Position numbers and translations under genes: made by a program
In this document: one piece after another, positions 60,250 through 64,000 of the stretch
Position numbering within the stretch: the first letter of the stretch is position 1
Layout of the letters: each line of letters starts with the position of its first letter
Notes under the pieces: generated by a model
What the model was told of the DNA's origin: nothing
What the model saw: the letters and a program-made list of their open reading frames with translations, nothing else
The model's database searches: none
Origin: Bradyrhizobium semiaridum
GTDB lineage: Bacteria; Pseudomonadota; Alphaproteobacteria; Rhizobiales; Xanthobacteraceae
Assembly: GCF_020329505.1 (NCBI RefSeq)
Contig: NZ_JAGKJJ010000028.1
Location: forward strand, 27,334 to 91,333
Reading direction: 5' to 3'
DNA length: 64,000 nt

Positions 60250-60836
60250 CGAGCCCTGCGGACCCGCACATAGAGCGCGCCCTCGCCCCCATGGCCGATA
60301 TGGGCTTCCTCGAAGCCGACCACCAGCGCGCGGAATTCCGGCAGGCTGAGCCATTCCGGCACCTGACGCCGCAGCACGCCACGCTCGGCATCCTGGCCGC
60401 CGACCTTGCCCTTGCCGGTGATGACGAGCACGAAGGTCAGCCCATCATGATGCGCGCGTTGCAGGAAGCCGAACAGCATGCGATGCGCACGCATCTGCGT
60501 CATGCCGTGCAGATCGAGCCGCGCATCGATCTCCTGCCGGCCGCGCGACAACTTTGATCGCTCGCGCCGGCCGACCGGCGCGAGCGGCGGCATCAGCGGG
60601 CGCGGCGCCGGCGCAGCCTTCACGGGCGCTGCGACCTTGACCGGAACGGGCTTGGCCGCGACGGGATGCATAGCCGGCTCAGAGGCAGGCGCGTGGGCCT
60701 TCGCGCCAGACGCCTTCTTGCGCAGCGGCTTGACGTGCTTGGCCACGCTTTCCCAGAGCGCGCGCTCCTCCTCGCTCAGCGCACGCTTGCGCCGCGACGG
60801 AGCGGAGAGATCGGGGATCGGCGCAGGACGTTTCAT
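60246..60836 (-). CDS. Smr/MutS2 C-terminal domain protein
   Basis: A 196-residue protein with a Lys/Ala/Pro-rich first half (about residues 30-100) and a C-terminal Smr domain. EIDARLDLHGMTQMRAHRML contains the DLHG motif, and FVLVITGKGKVGG the GKG motif; both are signatures of Smr nucleases. LPEWLSLPEFRALV-like QVPEWLSLPEFRALVVG and GALYVRVRR close the domain. The likely activity is RNA or DNA endonuclease; physiological role is unknown. Its ATG overlaps the mltA stop by four bases. Confidence 0.9.
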   Translation of the reverse strand: MKRPAPIPDLSAPSRRKRALSEEERALWESVAKHVKPLRKKASGAKAHAPASEPAMHPVAAKPVPVKVAAPVKAAPAPRPLMPPLAPVGRRERSKLSRGRQEIDARLDLHGMTQMRAHRMLFGFLQRAHHDGLTFVLVITGKGKVGGQDAERGVLRRQVPEWLSLPEFRALVVGFEEAHIGHGGEGALYVRVRRAR

Positions 60837-62509
60837 CGCTCATCGTGACGGTGGCGTCGATAGCGTCGCTTCTTCGGCGGTTGCGGAATGTCGGGCCGGG
60901 CGGCCGGCAGCGGCACCGGTTCTGCCACAGGCGCGGCCTGTGCGACAGGGGTCGTTGCTGCGGGCGCCGATGGCACAGCGGGCGCGGCGTCCTTCGTGTC
61001 GGCCGGCCCCTTGGCCGCCGCGCTGGTGGTGCTCTTGGCCGGAGGCTTAGCGCCGTCCTTGGCGCCATCCCTGGCCACGTCTTTCGCCGTGCCCCCGGCG
61101 ACCGTCCCGACCGGCATATCGGCCGGCTTTTCCGCCGGCTTGTCCTTTGGCGGCTCGGTCTGCGGAAACTCCTTGGCGATCTTCGCCGACGGCCGCGCAT
61201 CGGGCACCGGCAGCTTGCGGCCGCGGGCAACCGGATCGAGGCCCTTCGGCACCAGCATGACGAACTGCATGGTGTGCTTCAGCCGTCCGGACACCTTTCC
61301 GGCATCCGCGCCGGCGCCGAAATAGAGGTCGGCGCGCGCCGGGCCGACGATCGCCGAGCCGGTGTCCTGCGCGATCATCAGCCGGTGGAACGGCGTCTTC
61401 GACTGCTCGGATTCGATCGGCAGCTCGCCGGCGATGAAGAACGGCGTGCCGTAGACATGCAGCGCCTTGTCGACCGCGATCGAGCGGCCCGCCGTCAGCG
61501 GCACGCCCTGGGCGCCGACGGCTTCATCCTTGTCCGACAGCTGCACCTCGCGGAAGAACACATAGGCGCGGTTCTGCCGCCGCAGCTCCTTGGCGCCGTC
61601 GGGGTTCTGCTCCATCCACTCCCGGATCTTCTGCATCGACATCTGATCCTTCGGGATGATGCCGCGGTCGATCAGCACGCGCCCGACTGGCGTATAGGGG
61701 TAGCCATTATGCGCGTCGTAATTGATGCGCAGCGTGGTGCCGTCCGCGAACTTGATCCGCGCCGAGCCCTGGATTTGCGCGAACAGCAGGTCGGTCTGGC
61801 TCTTCAGCCAGGCGATCTCCAGCCCGCGGCCGGCGATGGCGCCGTCCTCGATCTGGGCTCGGTCGTAATAGGGCACCAGCTTGCGGCGGCCGATTTTGCG
61901 ATACACCGGGCCGCTGTTGGGCAGACCGACCGAGCTCTGGTTCTTGCCGCGCACGAACAGGTTGGACGGGCGGCGATAGACCGGAACGTTGTAGACGTCG
62001 GTCTGGGTCCGCGACCCCTCGAGAATGGGCTCGTAATAGCCGGTGACGAAGCCGGCATCCTCGCCGAGACGCGAGATCCGCAGCGGCACGAAATTCTGCT
62101 CGAAGAAATCCTTCGCCTTGCCGGCATCGGCGAGATCGAGCCCCCTGGCGATCCGGCAGGGATCGCGCAGCGAGCTGCCGAGCGCCTTCGCGTCCGGCGG
62201 CGCGCCGCGCTGCGCCGCGATCGGCTTGCAGCTGGTGCGGAACGCCTTGTAGGCGGAGAGCTGGTCGTCGTCCTTCCAGCCGGGAACATTGCCCCAGGTC
62301 AGCGGCTCATACTGGCTGCCGCTGACCTGCAGCGGCAGTTCCAGGTTGGGATAGGGGATCGGGTGGGAATGTTCGTGTCGCGGCGGGGGATGCCGGCTGG
62401 TCCGGTAGCGCGCGGCGATCGCCGCGGTGGAACACAGGACAGCGAGCGCGCAACACGCGACTGCGAGGCGCCCGTAGCTGAGATGTTTAGTGAGCGCTTC
62501 CAGTGCCAA
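60833..62509 (-). CDS. mltA: Membrane-bound lytic murein transglycosylase A
   Basis: A ~558-residue peptidoglycan lytic enzyme. A signal or anchor sequence (YGRLAVACCALAVLCSTAAI) is at the N-terminus. MltA core motifs follow: FVTGYYEPILEGSRT near residue 160, YVFFREVQ, and the catalytic-Asp 3D motif MIAQDTGSAIVGPARADLY near 385. The last ~110 residues are an Ala/Pro/Lys-rich tail not needed for catalysis. Start is uncertain: TTG 62509 has GGAAG five bases upstream, while ATG 62542 lacks a ribosome site; both overlap the upstream gene. It is the middle gene of the timA-like/mltA/smr unit. Confidence 0.9.
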   Translation of the reverse strand: MALEALTKHLSYGRLAVACCALAVLCSTAAIAARYRTSRHPPPRHEHSHPIPYPNLELPLQVSGSQYEPLTWGNVPGWKDDDQLSAYKAFRTSCKPIAAQRGAPPDAKALGSSLRDPCRIARGLDLADAGKAKDFFEQNFVPLRISRLGEDAGFVTGYYEPILEGSRTQTDVYNVPVYRRPSNLFVRGKNQSSVGLPNSGPVYRKIGRRKLVPYYDRAQIEDGAIAGRGLEIAWLKSQTDLLFAQIQGSARIKFADGTTLRINYDAHNGYPYTPVGRVLIDRGIIPKDQMSMQKIREWMEQNPDGAKELRRQNRAYVFFREVQLSDKDEAVGAQGVPLTAGRSIAVDKALHVYGTPFFIAGELPIESEQSKTPFHRLMIAQDTGSAIVGPARADLYFGAGADAGKVSGRLKHTMQFVMLVPKGLDPVARGRKLPVPDARPSAKIAKEFPQTEPPKDKPAEKPADMPVGTVAGGTAKDVARDGAKDGAKPPAKSTTSAAAKGPADTKDAAPAVPSAPAATTPVAQAAPVAEPVPLPAARPDIPQPPKKRRYRRHRHDER

Positions 62510-63191
62510 CCAGCTTCCAGTTCGGATCGCGGGAAGTCGCATCGCGAGCAAAGGTCCAAACGTCGGTAATGTCGGCAACCTTGTCCGGGCTGCCGTCGAC
62601 AATCGTGCCCGCCTTGTCGCGGGTGACCGAGATCATCTGCGACACGAAGCGGACGGTCAGTTGTGCCGTCCGGTCGCGCGTCTCCGCATTCACGATCTCG
62701 GCCTTGTCGATCGACACGAACCGGGTCTCGGTCTTCTGCTCGTGCTTCTCGCGATCCTTGATTGCGGCCTCGAAGCTTTCATAGACCTCGGACGACAACA
62801 GATCCTTAAGCGCGCGACGGTCGCCATTGGCGAAGGCCAGCACGATCATCTCATAGGCGGAGCGGGCGCCCGACAGGAAATGCCGCGGATCGAACGAGGA
62901 ATCCTGGGCCACGATGGCATCGAGCCCCTGGGCCAGCGGCGTACCGGGTTCGGCGATGCCCTTCCAGCGGTCGGTGGGCTCGGCCGGCTCGGCGCTCGGC
63001 GGCATCGGGGGCTGGTCGATCACCGACCCCGGCATCGGAACCACATTGTTGTCCTGGCCGCGCTGCACGACGTTGGGCGCGGCGCGATCATAGGGCGGCC
63101 GCTCGCTTCCCGTGCGCTGTCCGAGCACGCTGCGCAGCCGCAGGAAGATGAACACGGCCAGCGCCAGGAAGATGATGGTGTAGATATCCAC
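62487..63191 (-). CDS. Tim44-like domain protein (TimA-type)
   Basis: A 234-residue protein with an N-terminal membrane anchor (DIYTIIFLALAVFIFLRLRS), a Pro-rich linker and a C-terminal Tim44 fold. FDPRHFLSGARSAYEMIVLA, RALKDLLSSEVYESFEAAI and ITDVWTFARDATSRDPNWKL mark that fold. Mitochondrial Tim44 shares ancestry with such alphaproteobacterial proteins, which are membrane-bound. Start is GTG 63191, directly before the anchor, and no ATG fits; the frame stays open to 63401. It overlaps mltA by about 23 bases. secB lies divergent, 423 bases away. Confidence 0.88.
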   Translation of the reverse strand: MDIYTIIFLALAVFIFLRLRSVLGQRTGSERPPYDRAAPNVVQRGQDNNVVPMPGSVIDQPPMPPSAEPAEPTDRWKGIAEPGTPLAQGLDAIVAQDSSFDPRHFLSGARSAYEMIVLAFANGDRRALKDLLSSEVYESFEAAIKDREKHEQKTETRFVSIDKAEIVNAETRDRTAQLTVRFVSQMISVTRDKAGTIVDGSPDKVADITDVWTFARDATSRDPNWKLVGTGSAH

Positions 63192-63614
63192 GTCGATTTC
63201 GCTTTCTGGTCTCTGCCGGCAACGGGCCGGCCGTCCAAGCGTTCCCCGGTCAGGAACGGCAGAGATTACATCACCGATTGAGTCCGCAGCATGTAGGCAC
63301 GAAACTATGCCCGGCCAATGGCGCTTTTTGGCACGGGCAAGTGTAGCGCGTTTTGGCAGCCGGGGGAAATCGTTCCTTTGCGGGAAATCGCGCATCTTCA
63401 ATCATTTAGGGAGCTGTTAACGGGTCGGAGAGCTCGTCCTTGCGCCGCCGCCGCGCAACAATTGGGCGAACCTTCCGCGACCTCCCCGGGCTCGTCGTCC
63501 TTGTCGAGCGCGCCGGGCCTATGATAGCCACTCGCGCGGCATCGGCATTTCCAACCAGTTTAACGCGTGCCGTCGGACATCCTGTCCATCGAGCGCCGCT
63601 TCAGGAGACATTTC
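63192..63614. other. 423-base divergent region between Tim44-like gene and secB, no gene seen
   Basis: No ORF here has a ribosome site together with recognisable content. An AT-rich patch TCTTCAATCATTTAGGGAGC near 63398 may be promoter sequence. The stretch is more varied in composition than coding DNA. I see no repeat of the families found elsewhere in the window. Confidence 0.4.
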
Positions 63615-64000
63615 ATGACCAACGGCAACGGCGCACCCGTCGAACAGGCCCCGCCCCAGCTCAACGTGCTGGCGCAGTACACCAAGGACCTGTCGTTCGA
63701 GAACCCGAACGCACCGGCCTCGCTCGGCCCGCAGCAGCAGCAGCCGGCGATCAACATCCAGATCAACGTCTCGGCCAACAACCTGTCGGAACACGAGTAC
63801 GAGGTGATCCTGTCGATCGAGGGCAAGGCCGAAGGCGCCGGCAAGGTGATGTTCAGCTTCGACCTGGCCTATGCCGGCGTGTTCCGGGTCGTGAACGTGC
63901 CGAAGGAAAACCTGCATCCGCTGGTCATGATCGAATGCCCGCGCCTGCTGTTCCCGTTCGCGCGTGAAATCGTCGCAACCGCAGTGCGCGACGGCGGCTT
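63615..64000 (+). CDS. secB: Protein-export chaperone SecB, 5' part
   Basis: The first 128 codons of SecB, which keeps presecretory proteins unfolded and hands them to SecA. A short Gly/Pro-rich start (TNGNGAPVEQAPPQLNVLAQ) leads into YTKDLSFENPNAP. INIQINVSANNLSEHEYEVI, AYAGVFRVVNVPKENLHPLV and ECPRLLFPFAREIVATAVRD are all family signatures. The usual length is ~155-160 residues, so about 30 are missing beyond the edge. ATG 63615 follows CAGGAGACATTTC. Confidence 0.97.
   Translation, partial: MTNGNGAPVEQAPPQLNVLAQYTKDLSFENPNAPASLGPQQQQPAINIQINVSANNLSEHEYEVILSIEGKAEGAGKVMFSFDLAYAGVFRVVNVPKENLHPLVMIECPRLLFPFAREIVATAVRDGG

Overview
The window looks like chromosomal DNA of a Bradyrhizobium-type alphaproteobacterium (Nitrobacteraceae). 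The evidence is very high G+C with strong third-position bias, dnaK-dnaJ followed by a PmtA-type phospholipid N-methyltransferase, the hisB/H/A/F/E-coaA and hslV/hslU blocks, and several families of short palindromic intergenic repeats of the kind common in Bradyrhizobium and Rhodopseudomonas. About 60 protein genes are supported. I recognised no rRNA, tRNA, CRISPR, prophage or transposase. The organism assignment is inference from content and order.

Layout. 1-6.1 kb: the 3' end of pheT, a TauE/SafE exporter, an exported metallo-beta-lactamase-fold protein, an exported flavin amine oxidase and a permuted NlpC/P60-like protein. 6.1-8.9 kb: a divergent nickel module, made of a TonB-dependent receptor and NikR separated by a full-match NikR operator. 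9.1-13.9 kb: HMG-CoA lyase and a class III CoA-transferase divergent from a LysR regulator and an MFS transporter, probably one acyl-CoA or dicarboxylate catabolic locus. 14-17.5 kb: a CysZ-like protein and an EmrA/EmrB efflux pair. 17.5-23.4 kb: nth, DUF2244, an HTH-fused methylguanine methyltransferase, gpmA, dapB, DUF1330, pyrF and a flavin reductase. 23.4-27.4 kb: dnaK (with an RpoH-type promoter), dnaJ and pmtA. 27.8-31 kb: a secreted hypothetical, an exported nicotinamidase, an AraC regulator and a VOC protein. 31-35.3 kb: hrcA and grpE divergent from rph, a disrupted rdgB and hemW. 35.4-37.4 kb: an unassigned pair, a PLP-enzyme-like protein and an HExxH protein. 37.4-41.1 kb: an LpoA-like lipoprotein, rsmI, yraN and gshB. 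41.3-48.4 kb: an exported MBL protein, a siderophore receptor with PepSY partner, comM and a small exported protein. 48.4-50.8 kb: a hybrid histidine kinase. 51-55.7 kb: the histidine operon with coaA. 55.9-60.2 kb: hslV, GNAT, DUF2585, hslU and a membrane protein. 60.2-64 kb: a timA-like/mltA/smr operon and the start of secB.

Most genes are housekeeping: translation, proteostasis, histidine, lysine and pyrimidine synthesis, glutathione, cell wall and protein export. The accessory interest lies in the NikR/TonB nickel module, a frame-breaking internal deletion in rdgB next to a palindrome embedded in the hemW start region, a dispersed repeat that supplies the stop codon of four separate minus-strand genes, a 26-bp tandem duplication of the hslU 3' end, and the uncharacterised PLP/HExxH pair.
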